This document shows, in pieces, positions 45,421 to 55,890 of a stretch of DNA of 64,000 nucleotides (positions are counted from its first letter, which is position 1; each line of letters begins with the position of its first letter). The notes under the pieces were generated by a model. It was not told the DNA's origin. It was given only the letters and a program-made list of their open reading frames with translations, and ran no database searches. The DNA comes from Closterium sp. Naga37s-1 (Eukaryota; Streptophyta; Zygnematophyceae; Desmidiales; Closteriaceae), in the NCBI GenBank assembly GCA_947471745.1, contig CANJKZ010000723.1, positions 5,931,001-5,995,000 of the forward strand. The letters are read 5' to 3'. Both the position numbers and the translations under genes were made by a program.

Positions 45421-47480
45421 TTACATTGAGAAATTTATAGCCAATGCAAGGATGGGACTATTTGGAAATCCAGCGCCTGAGAACGAAGATGTGTGTGTGC
45501 CTGGGTGAAGGCATTGACTACCGCTTGCAAGTGCTAGGTGGCTGGTGATCCCCTTGGCCCATGTCTGGGGAGATGGCTGCACAAGGGGCCACCAAGCAGC
45601 CCCTGTCCATTGTGGAATCACAAGAGTGATCTTTGCGTGGGTGCGTTGCGCGTGCCAAAGGGTTGCTGGGATGAGGTGGGGGGGTGGGAACGCGAAACCG
45701 TGCTCTCCCCTCCAATCCGTCGAGAATGCGTTGACCGCTTCAGCCTTGGGATGGGGCACCTTCGAGCAAAAGCGAGGTAACAATGCGTTGCGGGCGTTTG
45801 CGAATCGGTCGATGGAGTGGGGCCCCCAACGACGTTCAAGGAGGCGAAACCACGGTTGTTTCAGAGTGTAGTCATCATGGTCTTGCAGCTTGGAGAGCTC
45901 GTCCGCATGGGTGTTCAACTCACGAGGGATCCATTCGATCGCCAAGCGAACCGAGTGTTCCGTACAAAGAGAGATGATTTCTTTGCAGGTGAGGGTGAGC
46001 TCGGTGGTGCTTGAGCCGCCCTTGCGTAGGATGAACATGACGCCTTGATTGTCGACACGGACTAGGGTGTGGCCACCCTGGATCTGATGCATGAAGGTGC
46101 GTAGTGACCACAAAACACCTTCCAGCTCCCGCCGGGTGCTGGATGTGGGTGGCAAGTGTGAGGGCATGCTTGCGCTTGCTGTGCTCCTCTCTCCGCGGAA
46201 CGTGACGAGTGTGGCGCCCCAACTGTGTGCGCTAGCATCCACCTGGATGACCGCATCGTAATGGTGCGGTTGATGGAACGGGGCACCATTGAACTTGTCG
46301 AATTGCTCCATCCAGAAGCCCAGTTCGTCAATTGCCTCTGATGATAGCGATATCCGGGAGTTCCGTGATGGTGCGGTGTTGATGGTTTGGAGCAGCTCGT
46401 GGCTGAAGGCTCGTGCAGTTGCTCCCAGAGCGAGGCTCATTGATGCGAGCATGCCGGTGACTCGGGCGACATGGCGGATGTGTACTTGGCGACCTCTACG
46501 CCCCTCGGTAATGAGCGTCGCCATTGTGGATTTTAGTTGAGATCGACGTTCGTCTCCCACCGAGAATGTGCAGCTTCGAGTGTCCAGCTCGAGGCCAAGG
46601 AAGCGGAGTGCTTGGGTGGGGAGCAGCTGGGACTTCTTCTTGTTGATCACTAGACCAGAGTCCTTTAGGTCTTGCACGATCATGGTGCATGTCGATTGGG
46701 CTTGTTGGGCTGACTCGGATAGCACTAAGATGTCGTCGACGTATGGGATCACTCGCCATCCACGTGCACGCCATCGTCGAGCGAGCTGCTTGATAAGTTG
46801 GGTAAAAACGAACGGGGTTGTGGCCAACCCGAATGGTAAGGAGCGGAAGTAGTAATATGCTCCGTCGAACTAGAAGCCAAGGTATCGCCAGCAAGTTGGG
46901 TGTATGTCCACATGGTGATACCCCGATTTGAGGTCGACGGAGAACATCCAATCGTTCGGCTTGATCAACTCTGCCACGCGAAGCAGTCCTTCGTATTTGA
47001 ACTTGGGCACGCGCAGGTGCTCGTTGACCTTCCGAAGATCCAGTATGAGGCGACATTTTTCGCGTTGCTCGACCACGTTGAGCGGGCTAACACATGAAAG
47101 TGCGGCTCGATCGGGTGCCTCTGCAGCGGCACCCGTGCGAAGGAGGTCCTGGACTGCGGTTCGGGTGAAATCACCATGTGCTTGTGTGCCGACATGGTTT
47201 TTCGATTCAAAGGGCGTGGGGGGCTCGTTCTTCCATGGGAACCAGTAGCCACGTGCGATGATGGATAAGATGAAGCTGCTATCGCACCATGAGCACCACC
47301 AGTGGAGTGCTTGGCGCAATCGGCCTTGCATTACGAATATAGTTGTGTCTGTCACCGCGAACTCGTATGGGTCGGTTGCCCTCATTACCCATTTGTTGCT
47401 CTCGGCTGCGTACCAAACGATGCATGCAGGAGACGGCGTTAGTGTGCTAATCAGTAAGGAGCGATCATGGTCCTACGTAC
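45421..47480 (-). pseudogene. DIRS-type RT and RNase H of element I
   Basis: RT begins in the frame open from about 47478 (CRLILDLRKVNEHLRVP, FSVDLKSGYHHVDIHP). A single TAG at 46867-46869 follows WRYLGF. The frame goes on with FRSLPFGLATTPFVFTQLI and IPYVDDILVLSES. RNase H follows (VIQVDASAHSWGATL, LEGVLWSLRTF, RVDNQGVMF, THADELSK). A C-terminal segment typical of DIRS elements comes last (SIDRFANARNALLPRF...HGFAFPPPHLIPATLW). Apart from the TAG the frame is intact to 45421. Confidence 0.92.
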
Positions 47481-47533
47481 CATATGCTACGAGTAGTGTG
47501 CGAGAATCCCCTCGCCCTTCTCCCCCCCCTCTC

Positions 47534-47600
<67 letters not shown>

Positions 47601-48284
47601 TCTCTTTTTCTTTCTCCTTTTCCGTGTCTTGCTTTGCGGTGTGGGGTGATGGCCATAGCTCGTCGTTCAGTGATGGCTACCTTTTGTCCAACTTAGTGAT
47701 GGGTTGGGTAGGCGTGGGCATATGTGTGCCACCGTACCATTCAACCTCCTCCACTCTCTTTCTCTCTCCTCCCCCCTCCTTGGCCTTTTCTTGTGATTCT
47801 TGGCGTGGGTGTGCCGAGCTTTGGCACCTCTGAATCTGCCCCTTGGCAGTCCCTCCTTTTGGGACCCCTTTGTCACCTTGCTCTCTCGCTCCTTCCATCC
47901 CTCTTTTTTTTTTTTTTTTTTTTTTTGAGCGAGCTTGCCCGTGATTTTGCCTCTTGATTTTCCTTCTTGCTGCCATTGTTTGCGGCTTTTCCTTTTGACA
48001 TTCCTTGAGTAGGCTTGCCAACTCTTCATTTCCAAAGTGCAGCTCCAACCAAGAGCCCGTGGTTTAATATGAGGAAGTAAAAACAACTTGCAAGTCCTTT
48101 TTTTTTTTAATTTTCTCATAACAAGAAATACATTTCAGAGCCATCCATCAGCCACCCTGGCCTTAATCTAAGGGTCCCCTGACCTCTTTGAGTCCCTAGG
48201 CTGCTCCACAGCCGTGCACCCCCTGGTGCAATCCCCTACGCTCTTTCGGCGAGCGGGGAAAGGGGCATCGCCCTTGGTTACTCC
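47481..48284. other. Spacer between gag and RT of element I; simple repeats
   Basis: A (CT)n tract at 47529-47597 and a run of about 22 T at 47906-47927. No coding region is supported. It may contain a further small insertion, but I see no ends. Confidence 0.6.
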
Positions 48285-48966
48285 TCACACCACGGGTGTG
48301 GGGCCTTGTCCGCCGCGCCCCCCCATGGGGCAGGCGTTTGCCATGTGCCCGGGCTGGCCACAGCGAAAGCAGGTGCCCTTGAAGGCCCTGTTTTGGCATG
48401 AGCCTTGTCCGGCACCCTTGTTGCCGATTTCCCCGTTGTCGAGGCCGTTACCCCGCACGGTGCGATTATAGCTCATGCGGGCACGCTTCGATGCTGCCAC
48501 GTCTGCCACGGCTAGCTTGTTGGAGCGGGAGGTGAGCACGCTCTTCGATTGGTAGAGCTGGAAGCGGTCGGCCGCTTCAAAACCCGCCTCGTCCGCCACC
48601 AAGAGCACCTCGAAGCGCTTGTTAATGAGCGTTTCGATTTGAGTGACGTTGGCGAGCGCTCCTTCCGCGTCACCCTGCTGCAGCTGGAGCTCCATGAGCC
48701 TGAGGTGGGCTTGGATGGCAGAGAAAACCTCTGCCTGATCACGCACACCCTTGCGGTTGAAAGTGGTAGTTGCGGTTGAGGGAGCGAGCGAGGGGAGTGT
48801 GGGGCGAGGGGCATTGGACAAAATTGGATTGCGGCAGCGAGGAGCCTCACCAGCAGCATCGTCGGACTCGTCGCTGTCTTCGTCGGCGGGTGCCGGAGCG
48901 GGGTTCTTCTCGACGCGAGCGGCCTTAGGCGGGCGAGGGGCGACGACATTTTCTTCCTTCTTGTTA

Positions 48967-48990
48967 CCGTCATCGCCCGGATATAAGACA
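48967..48990 (+). repeat. Left terminal inverted repeat of J
   Basis: Exact reverse complement of 52502-52525, preceded by the TA duplication. Confidence 0.95.
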
Positions 48991-49210
48991 GTGTTGAATA
49001 GTAGACAGGGGTTGTCTACTATACGGGTGTCTCTTATAAACAGGCAAGCCTTTTTATACGACACCTATTTGTGTGTACGAGATAAGACATATATGTCTTA
49101 TAATCAGAACCAGGGTTTAGGGGTTTTCTTATAAACAGGGGGTGTCTTCTAAACGAGCCTACACTACTTTAGGGGGTTACATCCATACATTCATGAATCC
49201 CTACTTCTAC

Positions 49211-52061
49211 CTAACCCCCCTCAGTAACCGCCTCCTCTGCAGCACTAGCAACAGGCTCTACGCCCAGGTCTGGCACTCGCCAGGCATGCCTAGCCGTCTC
49301 CCTTGGCTCGATCATGCGGTCAGCCTCGGCCGCCGCTCCGCGGTAGTTGGGGGTCTCCTGGTACAGCACCTCCAGGCCAGTTGCCACGGCCACCTCCCGC
49401 ACGCCCTCCGCCTGCATCGCCTCCTCCTCCTCCTCCTCCTCCTCCTCCTCCTCCTCCTCCTCCTCCTCCTCCTCCTCCTCTGGAGCCTTCCGAAGCAGGC
49501 GCGTGTTGTCGCCTGTGGTCCCCCCGAGGGACATGTCCTCGGAGACATCGGTGGTGCTCCTGGCGCGCAGGTGAGACATCACCAGGTGGTTCTCCGTTCC
49601 GTCCAGCTTGCTGGAGATCCCACAGTGGCGGAACGCGTCGATGATGATCTGCCTGGGGACTTGATCCCAAGCCTCCGCGATCCACTGCAGCACCACGGGG
49701 TGCGGAGGCCTCCGCAGGTTCCCTGCGGGTGGGACAGAGGACACGGCAGCGAGATGTTAACGATAAGGACACGAAACAGAGCAGGAATTTAAAAACAGCC
49801 AACTCACCCTTCTTCGTCTTCAGGTGAATCCCTTCACGCATGAACCACCTGGCGTAGCGCGCTCGCACGGCAGCCTTGAAGCACCGGTTGATGGAGACGT
49901 CCAGGGGTTGAATCTGGCTCGCTGGAATGACTGCAGGGGTGATGCTGTACGTGCGGTACGACTGAAGCATGGTCTGGGTGATGTGGCCGCGGTAGGAGTC
50001 CAACACCAGCATCGCACGCCTCGCGCTCTTGCCGCACTGGGGGTTCAGATGGGGAAGCACCTCCTTGGACAGCCAGGTCTGCACAGCGCTCTCGTCCATC
50101 CACCCGTTGTCCTGTGCTTGGACCACGATTCCTGCCAGGCACACAAGGGACAGACGGACATCAGCACAGTGGGGCACGCTCATGAGGCAGGGGCAAGGTT
50201 GAAGTCATGGCGCTTACCGTCCGGAATCTCACAGTTGGGGACGTTCTTCATCTTGAACCACACCCACGGCCGCAGCTTCTCCCCGGATGCAGTGCACGCG
50301 AGCATCACCGTCAAGCGCGTCTTCTGGTAGCCTGCAGTGCGGATTGGGACCGAGCGCGCGCCACGGTGCTCGATCGTCCTCTCGGCCGGCATCTCCACGA
50401 ATAGTGGCGTCTGGTCCGCGTTGATGATACGGGCCAGGTCGATGTTGTGCCGCGCCCTGTTGATGCGCACGAACTTCCAGAAGGACTCGCAGTCCTTCGC
50501 GCACTCTGCAAACGGGACAGGAACAGAAGCGAGGGACGGTTAGACAACGAGCAAGGTAAGACATGCATACAATGGGCCGTGCGCGGCACGAACTCCTTAT
50601 CCACGCACCTGCCGACAGACGTTGTCCGACCTTCGTCTTCACCCGCATCACCAGGTTCCAGCGGTCACGGAAACGCTGGCTCCAGTGAGAGCTCGCGTTC
50701 CAGTTCTTGCCGGGGTAATGCTTCTTCATCCACTCGCGGCTCCACTTTTGGGTGTCCTTCACCGAGATGGCCACCCCGTTAGCGCGCTGAAGGCAGATGT
50801 AGCGGTACAACGCTGCCTCCATGTCGGGGTAGTGTGCGTGGCGGCCCCCCCCGTGCATCCGCTTGCGGCAGTTAGTCGCGCCCTTGTAGATGCCCGCAGC
50901 CGCCTCCGCGCACCAGCGTCTGATGCAGGCGACGCTCGCGGTTGACTCCAAGCTAGTCTTCTTCAAGGAGCCGAGCTCCTGATAGCGGCGCGCCCACTTA
51001 ACCTTCTCACGCACGGTCCAGCCGCGGCGCTTCTTCGTAGTGTCTTTGCTGCGAGGGGAAGGTGGGCGGGTGTTGGGATTATGGAGGGTGGGGTCCTTCG
51101 GCGCCTCCTTCTCAGGGAACGTGGGAATCGGGCCCGCCGCCGCCGCGTACTCATCGTCGCTGCCCAACGCCTCGTTGACGATGATGTCGTCAGGATTCGG
51201 CGCCTTCTTCGCCTTTTTCTTTGCCGCACCCTTGCTGGATCCAGGGTCTCCGTCGTCCTTGCGCCTCTTGTTGCTTGTGCGGCCACGAGCAGGGGCCTTT
51301 GCAGGGGCCTTAGCAGGGGACTTAGCAGGGGCTTCCACGACCTTTGCCTTTCCCTTCTCCGCAGCGGTGAGTAGGGGGCGACGCTCCTCCCCGGGACTGT
51401 CGTCGTCACAGAGCACCACGCGGGCGCGCTTCGTCGTGGACTGTAGGCGATGGCGCAGCCTCCGCTTCAGTAGCGGAACGTCGTCGTCTGTCCCAAGGCT
51501 CCACGGGTCGTCGTCGTCGCCCTCACCCTCAAATAAGACGGCATCCGCAGCCACCTTGTTCGCCTCCGCCACCGCGTCCGCATCCGCAGGCGCCTCTGTC
51601 CCGAGTTCCGCCGCCGCCTCGTCGGCAGCCTCATTCGCATCCACCGCCGCTTCCTGTGCCTCCGCGTTGTCACCGCCAGCATCTTCACCTCCGTCGTCGT
51701 CGGAATCACCAGCCCGCCACTCTTCCATCTCGTCGTCGCTCCCGACCCGCTGATTCCACCATTCGTCCTCGATGTCGGCAGTACCAAATTCGTCGCCCGA
51801 AGCGCTGTCATCGTGGCCGTTCTCCGGCCAATCCTCCTCGGCGTCGTCGCCGTGTGCTTCGTCTCCGTCTTCCTCGTCACAGCTCGCACCGGAGGCGGCG
51901 GTAGGACTTCCCGCCTTGCTCGCGTTCTTCGCCATGGCTACGCGGATGTCATCGCCGGGCGAGTTAATTCGCCCGTAGTTATTCACCTGCACGTGAGGAC
52001 GAGGTGAGGACTTGCCTAGGGGTACCTTGCTGCGCATGGTTAGAGAGCCTGCCGAGAGCAA
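49211..52061 (-). CDS. CENPB-type DDE transposase of J, four exons
   Basis: Exons 52061-50609, 50505-50218, 50131-49808 and 49722-49211. Introns of 103, 86 and 85 bases all have GT-AG ends, and exons join in frame to 858 residues. The N-terminal third is acidic. A Lys/Pro-rich basic part follows. A CENPB-type helix-turn-helix region lies at about 340-484 (SVKDTQKWSREW, SSHWSQRFRDRW). The DDE_1 core is split over exons 2 and 3: NADQTP (first Asp, about 514), LVLDSYRGH (second, about 627) and PLDVSINRCFK (third, about 659), a DDD set. Exon 4 has a run of about 25 Glu coded by GAG repeats, then ends. No stop or frameshift is seen. The start may be later, at internal Met codons 9 or 43. Confidence 0.9.
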
Positions 52062-52184
52062 GGTTGAGGTGAGAATTCAACCTCCATGAGCACCAAATGA
52101 AGTGAAATCCCGACTACCCCCCCCAGCCAGAGTGCCCCATCCACAGGTGCCGAGCCGCTCCTCTACGAGGCATCTCCTCGTAGA

Positions 52185-52325
52185 GGACAGCCTGACGCTG
52201 CCAACGTGCTGCCAGCAGCGTTCTGGAAGCTGCCATGCGCTGCTGGCAGCAAAACGACGCTGGCAGCATCATTAGATGCTGCCAGCACAGAGGAATCTTG
52301 CCAGCGGTGGCAGCTTTGCTGCATC
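52185..52325. repeat. Cluster of GCTGCCAGC motifs upstream of the J transposase
   Basis: About eight copies of GCTGCCA or its complement TGGCAGC, several as overlapping inverted pairs (GCTGCTGGCAGC). They lie between the right end of J and the transposase start. They could be transposase or transcription factor binding sites; this is inference. Confidence 0.6.
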
Positions 52326-52501
52326 ACCACCGAGGTCGGCCTGTTTCAATGAATCTGGTCCCTGGGTGTTTTCTACACACTTTGCAAGTGTTACAGTCAA
52401 CTTAATTTTTTTTCCATTTATAAGAATTATAAGACACCCTAAACCATCCCGTTTACAAGATAACTCAAGCATTTTTGCCCGTGTACGAGATAAGACATAT
52501 A

Positions 52502-52525
52502 TGTCTTATATCCGGGCGATGACGG
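52502..52525 (-). repeat. Right terminal inverted repeat of J
   Basis: Ends GGGCGATGACGG, followed by TA. Pairs with 48967-48990. Confidence 0.95.
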
Positions 52526-53110
52526 TATTTTTTGCAGATGCTGTAACTTCGTCATTGTTAGAAGTCCCCGCAGTTACAGGTGCTTGCTGCTGTAACATCG
52601 CTAGCAGTGCCTGGACCTGCGCAGTGGTCAAGGCAAGGGGGCTGGCGTCAGCAGGGGCCGAGGGTGCCGAGGGTTCCGAGGGTGCCGCTGGCGCGTGCTC
52701 CTTGTCGCGTGCGCCAGAGGGGCCGGCCTGGCCGGCCGAAGCGATGATGACAGCCGCGTCAGCGGCTGTCTTTTTGGCCATGTCGCGCGGCTGCTTGGAA
52801 GCAGCGCGCGCGGCAGGAAGCTCCTCAGAAGGCGCCGAGGAGGTCGCGCCAAACAGGACTTCGACGCCAGTGGCGAGGTCCTCGCGTGCCTCCTCGGCAG
52901 GGCGTTTCGCACGACGCGTGGTTGCCCCGGGCAGACTTCCGGAGTTCTGCGCGCCCGGGGTGTTCGCCGTCTTGTTTCCTTCGCGAATAGAAACGTTGTT
53001 GACGGGCGCCATTGAAGCAATGTTGTGCTTAAGTATGTCGGCGAGAAGTGTTGTCGGAGCAGTAAAACGTGGAAGTGACTGAGTCTTCGCCAGATTGGAC
53101 GAGATTGAGC

Positions 53111-53300
53111 GGAACTCAAACTAAAAATCTGAAAAGAAGAACATGGGTGAGGCCAAATGGCCTCCAACCCCTCTTTTGTAGCCAAAAGAGGGTGAGTAGC
53201 GATGCGACGCTGCCTCTGCTGCGTTGACAATCGCTTCACTACCACAATACAAAATTTTAGAAAGTGAATACACTTTCAAAAATTATAATATAGTGAAAAG
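53111..53300 (-). repeat. Outer repeat A1 of element I
   Basis: Matches A2 (44158-44346) in the same orientation. Its right edge marks the 5' end of element I. Confidence 0.88.
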
Positions 53301-53625
53301 CCTTCTATTTAAAAAAAAAAGACCATTCTGCTTGCACATTCTGAGAACTGTTTCCCATTTTGCAGCCAACTGCAGTCCTTGCAAAAACATTTTATAAAAG
53401 CCACAGCACAGAAGCAAGCACCAGTCAAAATGCAAACAGCTCCAGTAGGGATTTTTTCAAAGAGCAGTCAGACAGCTACACTCCGCTCAGTCCGTCTTCT
53501 CTACCTTCTTCTCCACATGGCCAGTGGTTGGCCTGCACAGCACAACATGAACAAGCAGAAGCATTTAGCAAGTGAAAGAGCGGGAGCAGCAGCGAAGAGC
53601 AAGCAGGGAGGTGAGGAAGGTAGAC
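53301..53625 (-). other. 3' flank/UTR of the phosphate carrier
   Basis: About 325 bases between the stop codon and the edge of element I. It is AT-richer and contains no other feature. The 3' end formation signal was not identified with confidence. Confidence 0.5.
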
Positions 53626-55890
53626 TTACAAGCCAACGAAGACCTTGAAGGCGTCGTAGATGCCCCATTGCAGCCCTGTGAGTGTGCCCACCATGACGAT
53701 GCGCAGAGGCAGCCCGCGCGTGCACAGTGCCACGATGCCCATCTTCTCCACCGCCTGTTGCATGTCAAGGCCACCAGCATGCGCAATCCAGACAGTGCAT
53801 TATGGTCAAGCTACCTGTGCGCCACACCGGCCAGCTCGGTAGTTTCACGACGAGGAGCTTAAGGCTGTGCCCCACGAACAATGACATGAACACTAAACCA
53901 AGGTGCAAGGTGTCTATCAACCCTCCAGCGTCAACTAAGGAGGATTTGGGCCCGTGGGTGGGGTGCATACCTGGGCAACAGTGGCGCCCTTGGCGTTGTT
54001 GAGGAAGGACACGAGGTTGTCAGCGGGGTGCGAGACCACAGCGCAGAAGACCCCTGCAATGTACCCCGCGGCGAAGCTGACGCCCAGCTGCGTGCGCTTG
54101 GAGCACTCGTCCTTGGGGTAGGGCACCACGTACTTGTACAGCGCCTCCACCGTCTTCTCAAAGCACGCAAACTTCATCATCGTGTCTGCACGCGCGCACC
54201 GGAGGAGGGGAGAAAGGACCTCAGGATTTATTCCTTGCAAGCAGCATGTGCTTCCAAAAGGCTAGGAGAGACGGTGACAGAAGCGCATGGTAGTGCGGAA
54301 AGCTAGGAAAAGGATCAGGGGCTAGGGTTTAAGGTAAAAGAGGCAGAGCAACAGGGAAATGACGTGGATCGCAGTGTCACAACTAGCGCTTATATGCCTC
54401 TCGGCTTACAGGGAATTTGACGGCCCCATAGAGGTCCGATACCCTTGTACAGCCTGCACGATAACGAAAGCGGGACGAATTGAATTAGCTCAAGTTATCC
54501 ACAATGAACATGGCAACAAGCACGGAAGGATGATTCGTTATGATCAAGCATACTTTAGCAGAAACAAAAGCATGCTGATGGTAAAGCTTTTACTTTTTTT
54601 TTAAAGAGGTCTGATAAAAGGAGAATGACTCACCCGCCGTATCCCTCAGCGGCAACGTATTTGGGCCAGCCGTCAAGGAGCCCCCGCGCAAAGCCAGGCT
54701 GCGTCTGCACGCGCACCTTCACCGCCTCGAACGGGCACAGTGCCAGGTCAGCAATGACCTCGGCAGACGCGGATCCCGCCAAGTAGATGAGAGTGCGGTA
54801 CTTGTCGCTGAACTCGGGGCCCGCGAGGTCGCTGTAGAGCTTCTTGAAGTACTCGTAGAAGCCGAACTTGCACGCGCCCTGCGCGCTGTACCCCAGCAGC
54901 GTGGGCGCCCAGCCGCGGAAGAAGCCGCGGAAGCCCTGCTCGCGGTACAGCACGCCGAAGCCCGACGAGATGCTCTTGTACTTGGCGGGGTCGATCTGAA
55001 ACCAGCGGAGCACACACACGCATGGTTTCAGGGATCAAACGCCATCGAGAAGATTCGGGATGCGGCCAGGACACGATGGAGGCTACTTCACGAATCCAGG
55101 AATGTGAGGAGCTCTGGGCCCATGATCCACATTAAGATCTTGATCGGTTGTGGTAGATCCAGAGCCTAAAACGATCCAATCAATACCGCCCGATCGTCAT
55201 CAATCCAGTGCACTTACATCCGAAGTCGATCAGCATGCTTTTTTTCACGCTTGAGTACTTGTGCGTAATCTACTTGATGCTCGCCCGTCGATTCTAGCGT
55301 TTCAAGCATTTAGGGGTTATCAGACTTTAAGAAAGAGGAGTGAAGGTCCAGACTTATGGAACGACTGATCAAACAACGAAACGATCACCTGAACGATTGA
55401 TCATGAGATCAGCATCGCGATCCGATAATTAACGCGACCCCGATCCGTTAGCAGAATTAAGACCAGATCATAACAACGACCTAATCCAATCACGGTCCAA
55501 ACCTCACGGTCCAAACCCCACCTGCATGTTGCACTTGACGAGATCGAGCGGCGTCACCGCCATGTGCGTGAGCCCGCAGCTGAGGATTCCGCCCGCCGTG
55601 CACGCCGCGTAGAACTGAGGCGAGTGCATTGCGATCTTCCCCTTTGCCTCTGTCGCTGCTGGCACAAAGAACCGACTAGCAGCACTGCCACTGGTGCTGC
55701 CGCTGTTGCCAGCTTTCCTGGCAAGGTCGAGGCCGTTCCTCGCCGGAACCAGAGCCGACGTGGCTAGCAAGTCGACCGACCTGCTTACCTCCGGCTGAGC
55801 TGAGGCTCTGCGGAGCGCAGCGGCTGCTGCTGTTGAGTAGAGAGACGAAGGAAGGAGTCCGTGTCTCCTGTCGTTAGATGAAAAGGCCAT
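53626..55890 (-). CDS. Mitochondrial phosphate carrier, five exons
   Basis: Exons 55890-55522, 54995-54634, 54453-54410, 54185-53971 and 53754-53626 join in frame to 372 residues. All introns are GT-AG (526, 180, 224 and 216 bases). The protein is an inner-membrane solute carrier that imports phosphate for ATP synthesis. The three carrier repeats carry [11 protein letters not shown] (113-123), [11 protein letters not shown] and the altered third signature [12 protein letters not shown], as in known phosphate carriers. The block [20 protein letters not shown] is diagnostic of this carrier type. About 80 N-terminal residues rich in Ser, Ala and Arg form a targeting presequence. I chose the start at 55890 because [19 protein letters not shown] resembles plant family N-termini, though the frame is open further upstream. 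This is the only host gene in the window. Confidence 0.95.
54410..54453 (-). other. 44-base micro-exon of the phosphate carrier
   Basis: It encodes [14 protein letters not shown] plus one base of a codon at each end. The acceptor is TGCAG before it, the donor GTAAGC after it. Without it exons 2 and 4 do not join in frame and the conserved PLWGRQIPY segment of the carrier is missing, so it must be spliced in for a working protein. Confidence 0.93.

Larger units (their letters stand above)
48967..52525 (-). mobile_element. DNA transposon J, CENPB/pogo-type, complete
   Basis: 3,559 bp bounded by perfect 24-bp inverted repeats (48967-48990 and 52502-52525, beginning CCGTCATCGCCCGG on each strand) and flanked by TA on both sides (48965-48966, 52526-52527). 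TA duplication and a DDE_1 transposase place it in the Tc1/mariner-pogo superfamily. It lies in the gag of element I, whose frame is restored when J is removed. The palindrome ATAAGACATATATGTCTTAT occurs again inside the left end (49083-49102) and overlaps the right terminal repeat. Confidence 0.95.
48285..53012 (-). pseudogene. Gag of element I, interrupted by transposon J
   Basis: The N-terminal part is 53012-52528 (starts MAPVNNVSIREG, Ala/Glu/Pro-rich). The C-terminal part is 48964-48285, with a helical middle (IQAHLRLMELQLQQGDAEGA) and a classic zinc knuckle CFRCGQPGHMANAC (CX2CX4HX4C) near the end. Removing J and one of the two TA dinucleotides joins the two halves in frame to about 388 residues, with no other stop. 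It likely coats the element RNA. As it stands the N-terminal part runs into J and stops within ten codons. Confidence 0.88.
44032..53300 (-). mobile_element. Tyrosine-recombinase retroelement I (PAT/Ngaro-like), holding transposon J
   Basis: On the minus strand: outer repeat A1, gag with zinc knuckle, RT plus RNase H, tyrosine recombinase, then repeats B1-A2-B2. The split direct repeats (A1...B1A2B2) together with a tyrosine recombinase instead of an integrase define the PAT/Ngaro-type layout within the DIRS order. Without J the element is about 5.7 kb. The recombinase has frameshifts and RT one TAG, so this copy is not autonomous. It lies between the LINE 3' end and the 3' end of the phosphate carrier gene. 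Confidence 0.85.

Noticed and set aside
47258-47833. 191-codon plus-strand frame
   Set aside because: Runs through a (CT)n microsatellite and is antisense to the RT of element I at its start.
49211-49792. Separate Leu- or Glu-rich genes around the poly-Glu run
   Set aside because: Frames on either strand are produced by the GAG/CTC microsatellite; only the spliced transposase exon is supported.
54359-54604. 81-codon plus-strand frame
   Set aside because: Falls in introns of the phosphate carrier and overlaps its micro-exon on the other strand.
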